This document shows positions 6,373-14,787 of a stretch of DNA of 46,787 nucleotides, piece by piece; the stretch's first letter is position 1; every line of letters starts with the position of its first letter. The DNA lies in contig DXYS01000047.1 of assembly GCA_019415705.1 (NCBI GenBank), positions 4,707-51,493 of the forward strand, read 5' to 3'. The DNA comes from Bacteroidales bacterium. Its GTDB lineage: Bacteria > Bacteroidota > Bacteroidia > Bacteroidales > Muribaculaceae. A model generated the notes under the pieces. It was not told the origin of the DNA and did not search any database. It was given only the letters and a program-made list of their open reading frames with translations. The translations under genes were made by a program, and so were the position numbers.

Positions 6373-7852
6373 TTATCAGTGGCAGCTGTTTATACCGCTT
6401 GTCGGCACATTGTGGCTAACGATTATAGGCATGGCCTTATGGCAGTCCTATAACGAACGCGAATACCGCCTCGGCTTGTTGCGTGAGCAACTTAAACTGA
6501 TTGGTGAACGCATTGTCGATGCTTACGAGAACGAATATAACCCCCAGCGGTTCTATAATTTCGTGTCACGTTATTATGTGGCCGACCCGCTGTATGACCA
6601 GATACGCATATCTGTCTATGAAGACAATAAGCTAATCTACTCTGTCGGTAATGTAATTTCACTCAGCGAGGTAGACTCTGACAAAGCCGAGGGCTTTATA
6701 CACGACTCCGAATCCGAAAACGATGATGATGTCAAAAAGCCGCATACGGCCGGTTATCTGCAATCAGCCTCCCGTAAGATAACCAACAGTGATTTTTTCT
6801 ATTGGAACAGTCACAGCAGTGACGGGCGTATGCAGGTCTATACCGTTCTTCCGTTCAATGAAGGCATAAATGCCATAGGCATAGTTGATCCGAGTATATG
6901 GTTTGTGCTTTTCGGTGCGGCTACTATACTGACGGTAATCGCTTATTTTTCGACGAGATACTTCGGACGTAATATATCGAATCTGCGTACACTTGCACTC
7001 AATGCCGCTACCGATCCGAACTTCATACCCGCTCTTGATTATCCCAACGATGAGCTCGGCGACATAACGCATCAGATTATACATATGTATAACGAGCGTT
7101 CGAAAGCAGTGCTCAAATTAAAACGTGAGCATCAGGTCGCTCTGCATGCAATGGAGGAGAAAGCCCGCATGAAACGTCAGCTGACCAACAATATCAATCA
7201 TGAACTTAAAACTCCGATTGGAGTTATAAAGGGATATTTGGATACCATTCTCGAGAATCCTGACATGGATCCTGCTTCACGAGACCATTTCCTGCGCAAG
7301 ATGCTTGAACATGCAAACCGCCTTGTCAATCTTATCACCGATGTATCGGCCATGACACGTCTTGAGGAAGGCTCGTCGCTTGTCAGCACAGAGGAGCTTG
7401 ACTATCATGATGTTGTCTACACTGTGTGCAGCGACCTCGAAGAGTCGGGCGCTCTCGGCGAGATGGAGTTTGTCTATGATGTCCCGACGGGATGTCTGAT
7501 TATGGGCAATTATAATCTGCTTACCGGCATGCTTATCAATCTCGCTAAAAATGCGGCTGCCTATTCCAAGGGTACTGAGTGTGGTGTCAGACTTGATGGC
7601 GAAGACGACAAATTCTATCATTTCACTTTCTTTGACAATGGAGTCGGAGTCAAAGAAGAGCATCTGCCGCATCTCTTCGAACGATTCTACCGTGTCGATA
7701 CCGGACGTTCGCGCAAGAGCGGTGGCACAGGCCTCGGTCTGCCTATAGTCCAGAATACTATTTTGGCGCATGGCGGCAGTATTGAAGTGCTTAACGGCGA
7801 TAACGGCGGCCTGTGGTTCCGATATACTTTGCCCAAAATCAAGACAAAATAA
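6350..7852 (+). CDS. Membrane sensor histidine kinase
   Basis: This 500-residue kinase is paired with the preceding regulator and its start overlaps that gene by 23 bp. A first membrane helix (about residues 11-30) and a second (about 181-203, WFVLFGAATILTVIAYF) enclose a periplasmic sensor of about 150 residues. A HAMP-like linker follows. The phospho-acceptor is H284 in the H box (INHELKTPIGVIKGYL). The ATPase domain shows an N box (NLAKNAAAYS), G1 (DNGVGV, D429), F box (LFERFYRVD) and G2 (GGTGLGL). The H-box region and the pairing are similar to Bacteroidetes PhoR-like kinases. The ligand is not identifiable. Confidence 0.92.
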   Translation: MGLRRHISYQWQLFIPLVGTLWLTIIGMALWQSYNEREYRLGLLREQLKLIGERIVDAYENEYNPQRFYNFVSRYYVADPLYDQIRISVYEDNKLIYSVGNVISLSEVDSDKAEGFIHDSESENDDDVKKPHTAGYLQSASRKITNSDFFYWNSHSSDGRMQVYTVLPFNEGINAIGIVDPSIWFVLFGAATILTVIAYFSTRYFGRNISNLRTLALNAATDPNFIPALDYPNDELGDITHQIIHMYNERSKAVLKLKREHQVALHAMEEKARMKRQLTNNINHELKTPIGVIKGYLDTILENPDMDPASRDHFLRKMLEHANRLVNLITDVSAMTRLEEGSSLVSTEELDYHDVVYTVCSDLEESGALGEMEFVYDVPTGCLIMGNYNLLTGMLINLAKNAAAYSKGTECGVRLDGEDDKFYHFTFFDNGVGVKEEHLPHLFERFYRVDTGRSRKSGGTGLGLPIVQNTILAHGGSIEVLNGDNGGLWFRYTLPKIKTK

Positions 7853-7888
7853 CATATTTTTCAAAGCGACACAATATTGTTGCGCCGA

Positions 7889-7923
7889 TGTAACCCGAAT
7901 GTAACATTGCGGCAATAAATTTG
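7889..7923 (+). promoter_or_regulatory. Pho-box-like activated promoter
   Basis: TGTAAC occurs at 7889-7894 and again at 7900-7905, exactly 11 bp apart. A -7 element TAAATTTG follows at 7916-7923, 10 nt behind the second box. OmpR/PhoB-family regulators bind 11-bp direct repeats, and in E. coli the Pho box replaces the -35 about 10 bp before the -10. No TTTG stands at -33. It fires toward a stretch with no ORF, ending at the terminator 8051-8085. Confidence 0.6.
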
Positions 7924-7928
7924 CGACA

Positions 7929-8085
7929 TCATCAAGATAATAAATCAAACAACATATACTGAATCCAATCCTCTGAAAACTAATTCCTGCAAACAATAGT
8001 AATAAAAGCATAAGCATAAAGTATACAAGCAACATTCACAAACTAAACGGTACGGGTCGTCGAGATTGACGCTCCGTATTTTTTT
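7929..8085 (+). ncRNA. Putative regulated small RNA (about 155 nt)
   Basis: The region between the promoter at 7889-7923 and the terminator at 8051-8085 forms a self-contained transcription unit. It contains no ATG in any plus-strand frame, and is unstructured and A-rich until the terminator hairpin, as many trans-acting sRNAs are. The kinase gene ends at 7852, so the hairpin would be an unusually distant terminator for that operon alone. The TGTAAC boxes suggest activation by an OmpR-family regulator, most simply the neighbouring one. A long 3' UTR of the kinase gene is the alternative. Confidence 0.5.
8051..8085 (+). terminator. Intrinsic terminator before the SGNH gene
   Basis: TACGGGTCGTC pairs with GACGCTCCGTA (one mismatch, one G-T) around a 6-nt loop, then seven T at 8079-8085. 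Confidence 0.85.
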
Positions 8086-8110
8086 GCGTAATTTATAGGG
8101 TAAAAGTTTG

Positions 8111-8118
8111 TATCTTTG
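8111..8118 (+). promoter_or_regulatory. -7 element of the SGNH hydrolase gene
   Basis: TATCTTTG fits TAnnTTTG. It excludes the upstream ATG at 8108 as a start and supports the one at 8147. Confidence 0.65.
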
Positions 8119-8146
8119 CCTTAGGAACTTAAAATTACTTCATCAC

Positions 8147-8848
8147 ATGAAAAATCTTATTCGTCACACTTTATTTGCCTCCATTATTGCCGCATGCGCT
8201 TTGCCTGCATATGCTCAGGAACAGGTCGAACAGCCTCACCGTGAGTTTTATGAATGGACCGATGTCTGGATTCCCGGCGGCAACAATACCGACAAGCCGC
8301 GCATACTGCTGATTGGCAATTCGATAACACGCGGTTATCAGCCCAAAGTCGAGAAAATGATGGCCGACCGAGCATATGTGGCGCGTTTCTCGACGTCAAA
8401 GAGTGTCGGTGACCCTGCATTGCTCGACGAACTCGAGGGCGTAATGAAGAACACCTGTTTTGATATCGTTCAGTTTAACAATGGCCTCCACGGCATGGAG
8501 TATACAGACGAGGAGTATGAAAAAGCGTTCCCTGACTTTGTGGCCATGATTAAGAAATATGCCCCGGGTGCATATCTTATCTGGGCTAATTTTACGCCTC
8601 TCTATCAGGCTCCCGAGATGACAGAGATTACCGAACACTCGTTGCGCGGCGACGCACGTAATGAGATTGCCCTGCGACTGCTCAAAGACGAAAATGTCGA
8701 AATTAACGACCTTCACTCGGTGATGGTCGGACATCCCGAATATTATTTGCAGGGCGATGGCTCGCATCCGCGCGAGGCCGGTTATGAGGCCCTTGCCCGC
8801 AAGGTGGTCGAGGTGCTTGACGGAGCGTTAAAGAAAATCGGTAAATAA
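8147..8848 (+). CDS. Secreted SGNH/GDSL hydrolase
   Basis: This 233-residue exported esterase/lipase-fold protein has a signal peptide with a likely cleavage after AYA (residue 23). An IAAC lipobox at 14-17 is a less likely alternative. Block I is RILLIGNSITRG with nucleophile S59. Block III is around FNNGLHGM. Block V is GDGSHP with D204 and H207 completing the triad. Bacteroidales members often deacetylate polysaccharides or act in glycan use, but the substrate here is unknown. The start follows the -7 element; the ATG at 8108 would lie upstream of transcription. It is a single gene between two terminators. Confidence 0.88.
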   Translation: MKNLIRHTLFASIIAACALPAYAQEQVEQPHREFYEWTDVWIPGGNNTDKPRILLIGNSITRGYQPKVEKMMADRAYVARFSTSKSVGDPALLDELEGVMKNTCFDIVQFNNGLHGMEYTDEEYEKAFPDFVAMIKKYAPGAYLIWANFTPLYQAPEMTEITEHSLRGDARNEIALRLLKDENVEINDLHSVMVGHPEYYLQGDGSHPREAGYEALARKVVEVLDGALKKIGK

Positions 8849-8869
8849 GAAATACCCAACGATTTATTG

Positions 8870-8908
8870 CATGGGACTGAGCTGAGCTCAGTCCCATGTG
8901 TATTTTTT
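8870..8908 (+). terminator. Terminator of the SGNH hydrolase gene
   Basis: A 29-bp perfect palindrome (arms CATGGGACTGAGCT and its complement, 8870-8898) is followed by TGTATTTTTT. The stop codon of the convergent glycosyltransferase gene (8890-8888) lies inside the stem. Confidence 0.85.
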
Positions 8909-10063
8909 CTGGTGTGAAAAGCGGGAACTGAATAATACTGAGATACGGCGCGCAAAGTGACTCAGCGCAAGTGGCGGGATGCTCAGTCTCAAACGTCTTA
9001 ATCCGAGCGCACACATGGCTCTGCGGAAGAAAATCGTGTAGACTGTCCATGCTGCGATTATGGTTGCCGCTCCCGCTGTGATGACCGCTATGTTTGTCAG
9101 AGCGGCTGCGATGGCGGTAGACGCTGCCGCGAGACATGTCCATAACGCACATTCGGCGGCTGATGTCGCTGACAGAGGCTTGTGACGAATGAATGACTCG
9201 GTGAACCGGCGTCGCAACTTTGCCTCGCGCATCGACCGGCGGTAATCATAGCTGCCGAATCTGACGATAGATTCCTCTGACAGTTCGACGACGGTATTGT
9301 CGGCCGTGGCAATTTCGCTGATGAATATATCGTCGTCGCCGGCACAGAGATTAAGGGAGCGAGAGAATCCTTTATTGTCAAAAAACAGCTGCCGGCGATA
9401 TGCTAAATTCATTTCGGTGCCGCGATAAGGATGTCCGGCTGTGGCAGCGCTCAGCCAGTCAATGCTTTCGGCTGCATAGTCAAATGCACGTGCGCAAGCT
9501 CCGCGCCCGCGGTCGTCGCCTGCGAGCGGGGCGGCGTAGCCGAGCACCACGCCGGTCTCAGGGCGATTAAAGTGGTGCATCATTTTGGCGAGCCACAGCG
9601 GGGAGTCGATGACGGCTGCTGTGGTCGTCAGCACGACGATGTCATGACGTGCGGCCTTTACGCCGAGCGTAACTCCGAGCTTTTTGCGGCTCAGCGATCT
9701 CGCGCCGTCAGGCGTATGTGTAAGATACAGATTGCGATGTATGTCACAGAGAGCGCCGACAGTGTTGCGTACGTCGACAGACTCGCCGTCGTTTACCACT
9801 ATAACTTCAAAATTACCCGGATAATTTTGGGCGAGGATTACAGGAAGCAGGTTTTCAAGAGGAGTCGGGTCGTTCTGAGAGTAAACTATTATCGATGCTT
9901 CAGGACAAGCCTGTCCGTCGTCGGCTGTCAGTTCGCATTGCTTACGCCTGCGGCTGACACGCCCGATTGATACTATGCTGACTGTTATTGAGATTGCGGC
10001 GGCAATCAGTGCTATGGCGAGCGCTATGGCTGTTGTGAGATTTATTTCAAAACTAAATATCAT
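8888..10063 (-). CDS. Membrane glycosyltransferase, GT2 family
   Basis: This 391-residue protein has an N-terminal membrane anchor (about residues 8-35), a GT-A domain and a C-terminal hydrophobic region (two helices around 305-345). GT2 features include ASIIVYSQNDPTPLENLLPVI, the nucleotide-binding VIVVNDGES and a GDDDIFISEIA acidic segment. The usual catalytic acid would be in the last region; the DxD is not clearly placed. An ATG at 10090 is in frame, but it lies within the -7 element (10095-10088). The ATG at 10063, preceded by AGAGGAA, is therefore chosen. It is divergent from the Wza gene, so it may add a sugar to the same polysaccharide. Confidence 0.78.
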   Translation of the reverse strand: MIFSFEINLTTAIALAIALIAAAISITVSIVSIGRVSRRRKQCELTADDGQACPEASIIVYSQNDPTPLENLLPVILAQNYPGNFEVIVVNDGESVDVRNTVGALCDIHRNLYLTHTPDGARSLSRKKLGVTLGVKAARHDIVVLTTTAAVIDSPLWLAKMMHHFNRPETGVVLGYAAPLAGDDRGRGACARAFDYAAESIDWLSAATAGHPYRGTEMNLAYRRQLFFDNKGFSRSLNLCAGDDDIFISEIATADNTVVELSEESIVRFGSYDYRRSMREAKLRRRFTESFIRHKPLSATSAAECALWTCLAAASTAIAAALTNIAVITAGAATIIAAWTVYTIFFRRAMCALGLRRLRLSIPPLALSHFARRISVLFSSRFSHQKKYTWD

Positions 10064-10087
10064 TTCCTCTCTGTCGGTTTGTGACAG

Positions 10088-10095
10088 CAAAATTA
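10088..10095 (-). promoter_or_regulatory. -7 element of the GT2 gene
   Basis: The minus strand reads TAATTTTG, about 25 bp before the chosen start. It sits back-to-back with the wza promoter. Confidence 0.6.
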
Positions 10096-10142
10096 CTCAA
10101 AAAATGCGCTATAAAAAAGATGCTCATTATATAATAATGCGC

Positions 10143-10150
10143 TAACTTTG
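10143..10150 (+). promoter_or_regulatory. -7 element of the exopolysaccharide operon
   Basis: TAACTTTG gives a leader of about 50 nt before the Wza gene. The leader contains an 11-bp palindrome, TTGTATTACAA (10171-10181). No UpxY-type antiterminator gene precedes the operon. Confidence 0.6.
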
Positions 10151-10207
10151 CCGTTACTTTTTAAGAATTATTGTATTACAATTTAGAAACCAATCAACAC
10201 AGTATAT

Positions 10208-11008
10208 ATGAAGATGCGTATCTTCCTGCTTGCTGCCTTAGGTGTTTTTATGGCCTCATGTTCGACCTCAAAGTCGGCACTGCCTTATTTTCAGGATATT
10301 TCTGCGGTCAGCGAGGGCTCGTTCAAAGCTGACAATTACTCTCCCGAGATAAAACCTGATGACGAACTGATGATTACCGTAACCTCAATTGTTCCCGAGG
10401 CCACGGCTATTTATAATCTGCCGCTGTCGAATCCGGCCATGAAATCGGCCATGTTTAAGGCAGCTACGCCGAGCCAGCAGACATACGTTGTCAACAGCGA
10501 CGGCGATATCAGTTTTCCTGTTCTCGGCAAGATTCATGCAGCCGGTATGACTGTCGAACAGCTTGCTGACAAGCTGACTGCCGATATTGCCAAGGATGTT
10601 GACGATCCGATGGTCACGGTTTCGCTTGTCAATTTCATAGTGTCGGTCGCCGGCGAGGTGCGTCAGCCCGGCACGATTCCTGTCAACCGCAATCGTTTCA
10701 GCATCCTCGACGCCCTCTCTGCCGCCGGTGACTTGACAGAGTATGGTGAGCGTTCAAATGTGCTGCTCGTGCGCGAGGAAAACGGCGAGCGCAAGTTTGT
10801 TCACTTGGACCTGAATTCTTCAGAGACGCTGACGTCGCCTTATTTCTATCTCAAACAGAATGACTATATCTACGTAGAGCCCAATAAGATACGTCAGGCA
10901 AATTCGAAGTATAACCAGAATAATTCGTTTAAACTGACCGTGATTTCAACCATTGTGAGCGCTGCATCGGTGATAGCGTCGCTTGTCATCGCCCTAACCG
11001 TAAAATAA
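10208..11008 (+). CDS. Polysaccharide export outer-membrane lipoprotein (Wza-like)
   Basis: This 266-residue lipoprotein has lipobox FMASC with Cys18. A polysaccharide export (Poly_export) domain starts near residue 45 (IKPDDELMITVTS), and an SLBB domain follows (VSVAGEVRQPGTIPV). The C-terminus ends in a hydrophobic helix (about residues 243-264), as in Wza-type outer-membrane channels. It would form the outer-membrane pore through which the polymer leaves. It is the first gene of the locus, followed after 9 bp by the Wzc gene. An alternative start two codons on (MRIF) cannot be excluded. Confidence 0.92.
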   Translation: MKMRIFLLAALGVFMASCSTSKSALPYFQDISAVSEGSFKADNYSPEIKPDDELMITVTSIVPEATAIYNLPLSNPAMKSAMFKAATPSQQTYVVNSDGDISFPVLGKIHAAGMTVEQLADKLTADIAKDVDDPMVTVSLVNFIVSVAGEVRQPGTIPVNRNRFSILDALSAAGDLTEYGERSNVLLVREENGERKFVHLDLNSSETLTSPYFYLKQNDYIYVEPNKIRQANSKYNQNNSFKLTVISTIVSAASVIASLVIALTVK

Positions 11009-11017
11009 CAGTCAGAC

Positions 11018-13306
11018 ATGGCAAAGAAAAAATCAGATTTTATCGACATCAAAGCCATTTTGCGTGAATACGCTTCCAAATGGTATTGGTTTGTCATTTC
11101 GATAGCCGTATGCGGCGCCTTGGGCTTTGTTTATGCCAAAATAAAGAAACCGGTCTATGCCGTCAACGCAAACGTAATTATCTCGCAGGACAACAAGGGA
11201 GGCATGGCCGCTCTCGGTTCGCTCGGCGACCTGTTCGGCTCAAACAGCAAGGTCGACGACGAGATTTTTGTCATTTCGTCACATTCGGTTTATCGTGACG
11301 TAGCCAAAGACCTCGGCATCAATAAAAAGCACTATGTAAAAGGCGGATTTCTCAATACTAAATTCTTATATCCCGATTATCCGCTTGATGTCGTTTTTAC
11401 GCCTGCCATAGCCGACACTCTCCGCAAAGGCATTACATTTAAAATCAATTTAGATAAAAACGGTCTCGCCGACATCACCGCCAAGGCCGGCAAGAAAGAG
11501 ATAGCCGATGTCAAAGACTCAAAGCTCCCGGCTACTCTTACGACAGACTTCGGTGTGTTTGTCGTCGATACGACGGCCGCCTATGTTCCCGGCAAAGCGC
11601 TCAAATCGACGGTTTCAATCATCAGTTATGACCTCGCTGCCGAGAATCTGGCCAAAGAGGTCGCGGCATCTATCGCGAGTAAACGCAGTAATGCCATACG
11701 CCTAGGCATCAGGACGATAAACCCCGAGTACGGCATTGATGTACTCAATCAGGTTATCGAACGATATAATTTGCGCGGCATTGCCGAGAAAAACCTTCAG
11801 GCTCAGAAAACCGCCAAGTTTATCGATGACCGTCTCGCCATCATCACCGGCGATTTGAATGAAGCCGAGTCGACAATACAGCAGTATAAGGAAGACCGCG
11901 GCATCGTCGATGTACGCGCCGAGGCCCAGTATCAGACCGGCAAACAGCACACATACGAGGCTGCACTCGTCAACGCCGAGACTCAGGCCGAAGTGGTCAA
12001 GATGACCGGCGAATTTATTTCCAATCCCGAGAACGCCTACGCGCTTATACCGATGACTGTCGACAATAAATCGTTGCAGGACGGTATAAAACTTTATAAC
12101 GAGACGGTGCTCAAACGCATGGAAATCGCCGCGACCGCCAAGCCCGGCAACCGTGCTCTCGTGCAGATAGACGCCCAGATAGGAGCCATGCGCGACAATA
12201 TAGCCACGTCGGTTAAACGCACTTATGACAACCTGCAGGTAGGCATACGCGACATACGCCGTCAGGTCAACTCGGCTTCCGGCCAGTTAGGCAATGTGCC
12301 CCGTCAGGAACGTGAGTTTCTCAATATGAAACGTCAGCAGGAGGTCAAGCAGCAGCTCTATCTCTTCCTGCTCGAAAAACGTGAGGAGACCGCCATGATG
12401 CTTGCCAATGCCGTGCCCAAGGGCCTGATTGTTGACGAAGCCTATACGCTTACAGAACCTGTATCGATGAGCAAGAAAATGATACTGCTGATTGCCCTGT
12501 TTATCGGTCTGTGCCTGCCGCCCTTCGTGCTCTATCTCCGCAAGGTGCTCCGCACCAAGTTTGACACCAAGGACGAGGTCGAGGACGTCATCGACGTGCC
12601 CATCATCGGCGAAATCTGCCAAGACCGCACCGGCAACTCACTCGTGGTCAGCGCCACAGACACCTCGTCTACAACCGAGTTGTTCAGACTCATGCGCTCA
12701 AATCTGCTTTTTGTGCTCGGCGACCGCAATGAGAAGGTAATAATGATTACATCGACCACGTCAGGCGAAGGCAAATCGTTTGTGTCAATCAACCTTGCCG
12801 CCACGCTCTCGCTGCTTGACAAGAAGGTGCTCATCATCGGCATGGATATCCGCAAACCGCGTCTGGCCGAGTACTTTGATATCCACCCGCGCTTCGGTCT
12901 GACGCAGTATTTGGCTTCTGATCAGATTACGCTCGACAGTCTTATTGTCAACGACCCGCGCATACCGTCGCTCGATATCATCACGGCCGGCCCGATTCCG
13001 CCCAACCCCGCCGAACTGCTTACATCCAAGAAACTTGACACCATGATGGCTGAGCTGCGCGAGCGCTACGACTACATTATCATCGACTCGGCTCCCGTGG
13101 GCATGGTCAGCGACACATTCACCCTCGACCGCCTCGCTGATGCGACAGTCTATGTCGTGCGGGCCAACTACACCTCGCGCTCTGACCTCCGCTTCATCGA
13201 GGAGATCTACCGCGACCACCGTCTCAAGAAGCTCACCGTCGCCGTCAACGGCACGGCCACACGCCGCGGTTACGGCTATGGCTACGGCGAGAAAAAGAAA
13301 TCGTAA
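11018..13306 (+). CDS. Wzc-like polysaccharide co-polymerase/tyrosine autokinase
   Basis: This 762-residue inner-membrane protein combines a Wzz chain-length domain, with helices near residues 27-45 and 487-506 and a long periplasmic coiled-coil region between them, and a cytoplasmic BY-kinase domain. Kinase motifs are Walker A (STTSGEGKS, about 578-586), Walker A' (VLIIGMDIRKPRL, about 604-616) and Walker B (YIIIDSAPVG, about 686-695). The C-terminus has a short tyrosine cluster (GYGYGYG), the usual autophosphorylation site. With the Wza channel it would couple polymer length control to export. No cognate low-molecular-weight tyrosine phosphatase is in the window. Confidence 0.93.
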   Translation: MAKKKSDFIDIKAILREYASKWYWFVISIAVCGALGFVYAKIKKPVYAVNANVIISQDNKGGMAALGSLGDLFGSNSKVDDEIFVISSHSVYRDVAKDLGINKKHYVKGGFLNTKFLYPDYPLDVVFTPAIADTLRKGITFKINLDKNGLADITAKAGKKEIADVKDSKLPATLTTDFGVFVVDTTAAYVPGKALKSTVSIISYDLAAENLAKEVAASIASKRSNAIRLGIRTINPEYGIDVLNQVIERYNLRGIAEKNLQAQKTAKFIDDRLAIITGDLNEAESTIQQYKEDRGIVDVRAEAQYQTGKQHTYEAALVNAETQAEVVKMTGEFISNPENAYALIPMTVDNKSLQDGIKLYNETVLKRMEIAATAKPGNRALVQIDAQIGAMRDNIATSVKRTYDNLQVGIRDIRRQVNSASGQLGNVPRQEREFLNMKRQQEVKQQLYLFLLEKREETAMMLANAVPKGLIVDEAYTLTEPVSMSKKMILLIALFIGLCLPPFVLYLRKVLRTKFDTKDEVEDVIDVPIIGEICQDRTGNSLVVSATDTSSTTELFRLMRSNLLFVLGDRNEKVIMITSTTSGEGKSFVSINLAATLSLLDKKVLIIGMDIRKPRLAEYFDIHPRFGLTQYLASDQITLDSLIVNDPRIPSLDIITAGPIPPNPAELLTSKKLDTMMAELRERYDYIIIDSAPVGMVSDTFTLDRLADATVYVVRANYTSRSDLRFIEEIYRDHRLKKLTVAVNGTATRRGYGYGYGEKKKS

Positions 13307-13350
13307 ACGCTCCGCCACTGTGGCTGAGCCTTCATCGTCATCTGCACGCC

Positions 13351-14787
13351 GTGACCAATTCGAGTGTATATAAGTGGACGGCTATCGACCGCCTGTTGAA
13401 CACTGTCATGACCTTCGGGGGAAATATCCTGATGGCCAACCTGCTCGACCCGTCAGAGTTCGGTCTGCTTGCCATGGTTGCGGTCTTCACGGCCATCGCG
13501 CAGAACATCTCGGGTTGCGGCATGTGTGACGGACTTATCCATAAAGCCTCTCCCACTGCACGTGACTACTCGACAGTGTTCACGGTCAACCTTGTGCTCG
13601 GCTTGTGTTTCAGCACGCTATTTCTGACCTGCTCGGGTCTCGTGGCGCAGTTCTTCGGCCACGTCGAGCTGCGCGGCATCATGATAGCCATCGGCATCTG
13701 CTTCTTGTTTCAGGCCATGTGTATGGTTCAGGAGACCAAGATGCGTAAGGACATGTCGTTCAAGAAGCTTGCCATCGTGCGCCTTTCGGCAACGGCTTCG
13801 GCGCTGACGCTCGGCATCATTCTCGTTCTTAACGGCTACAGCTACTGGGGCCTCGTCTCGACACAGATTTTCCTTTCGGTCTTCCTTTGGTTCTACTATA
13901 TTCTGGTCTCGCGCTGGCTGCCGCGCTTGGCGTTCTATCGCGACTCGTTCCGTGAGATGTTCGGCTATGGCATACATCTGATGCTCGCCTATATTTGCAA
14001 TCAGTTTGCGCAGAATGTCAATACGTCAGTCCTCGGTAAATTTGCTCCCGCAGCTTCGGCAGGTATTTATTCTCAGGCGCAGAAACTCGAGAGTACACCC
14101 TTCGGACTCACAGAGGCCATTTTCAACTGGCCATTCTTCTCGGTGCTCTCCAATATTACCGACCCGGCTGAGAAGGTTAAGGCCGCCGTGCGCATGCACG
14201 CCTCTATCCTGTTTGTAAATGTCTCGGCCGGCTGCCTGCTGTTTTTTATCGCGACGGCTGCCTTCAATACCCTTTACGGTGCGAAGTGGGATGCCGCCAT
14301 CCCCGTTTTCCGCCTGCTGCTTGTCTTCGGCATAGCCCAGTCCATGAAATTTTATTATCAGACTGTTTTCAAGGTCTACGGCCGCACAAAGCTAATCCGC
14401 AATCTGACGTTTGCTGAAGTCGGACTGCAGGTGGCCCTTCTTTTCTTGGTTTACGACAAAGGCGTCATGGCTATAGCCTTGTCGCAGGTCATTCCGGCGC
14501 TGCTTGCCGTCAGTGCCCACGTCGTCGGCTACCGTGTTTATGTGCGGCAGACCTTCGGAGCCTACTTCAAAAGCTCTTTCCTCCCCTTTATTATCCCTGT
14601 TCTGACTCTTGTGGCGTCATGGTTCATCAGCACCACCTTTACGGCATATCTTCCCTCTTGGGTTAACCTTATCGCCCAAGGCATTGTTTTCGGAGGCATA
14701 CTGGTATTAGTAAACGAGTGGTTTAAGCCTTCTTATTATATGGCTGTCAGAGAGGTAGTAATTAATAAATTCAGTTCGCACCGATGA
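13351..14787 (+). CDS. Oligosaccharide flippase (Wzx-like, MOP/PST family)
   Basis: This 478-residue protein has about 12-14 membrane helices. The N-terminal pattern (TAIDRLLNTVMTFGGNILMANLLDPSEFGLLAMVAVF) is typical of the polysaccharide transport family that flips lipid-linked repeat units to the periplasm. The start is GTG at 13351; no ATG gives a plausible N-terminus and no clear RBS is seen. The stop overlaps the next start by 4 bp (ATGA), indicating coupling with the polymerase gene. Confidence 0.85.
   Translation: MTNSSVYKWTAIDRLLNTVMTFGGNILMANLLDPSEFGLLAMVAVFTAIAQNISGCGMCDGLIHKASPTARDYSTVFTVNLVLGLCFSTLFLTCSGLVAQFFGHVELRGIMIAIGICFLFQAMCMVQETKMRKDMSFKKLAIVRLSATASALTLGIILVLNGYSYWGLVSTQIFLSVFLWFYYILVSRWLPRLAFYRDSFREMFGYGIHLMLAYICNQFAQNVNTSVLGKFAPAASAGIYSQAQKLESTPFGLTEAIFNWPFFSVLSNITDPAEKVKAAVRMHASILFVNVSAGCLLFFIATAAFNTLYGAKWDAAIPVFRLLLVFGIAQSMKFYYQTVFKVYGRTKLIRNLTFAEVGLQVALLFLVYDKGVMAIALSQVIPALLAVSAHVVGYRVYVRQTFGAYFKSSFLPFIIPVLTLVASWFISTTFTAYLPSWVNLIAQGIVFGGILVLVNEWFKPSYYMAVREVVINKFSSHR

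Noticed and set aside
7277..8035. A 252-codon minus-strand ORF across the kinase 3' end and the downstream gap
   Set aside because: It is a shadow of the kinase gene and lacks a start context, promoter and domain.
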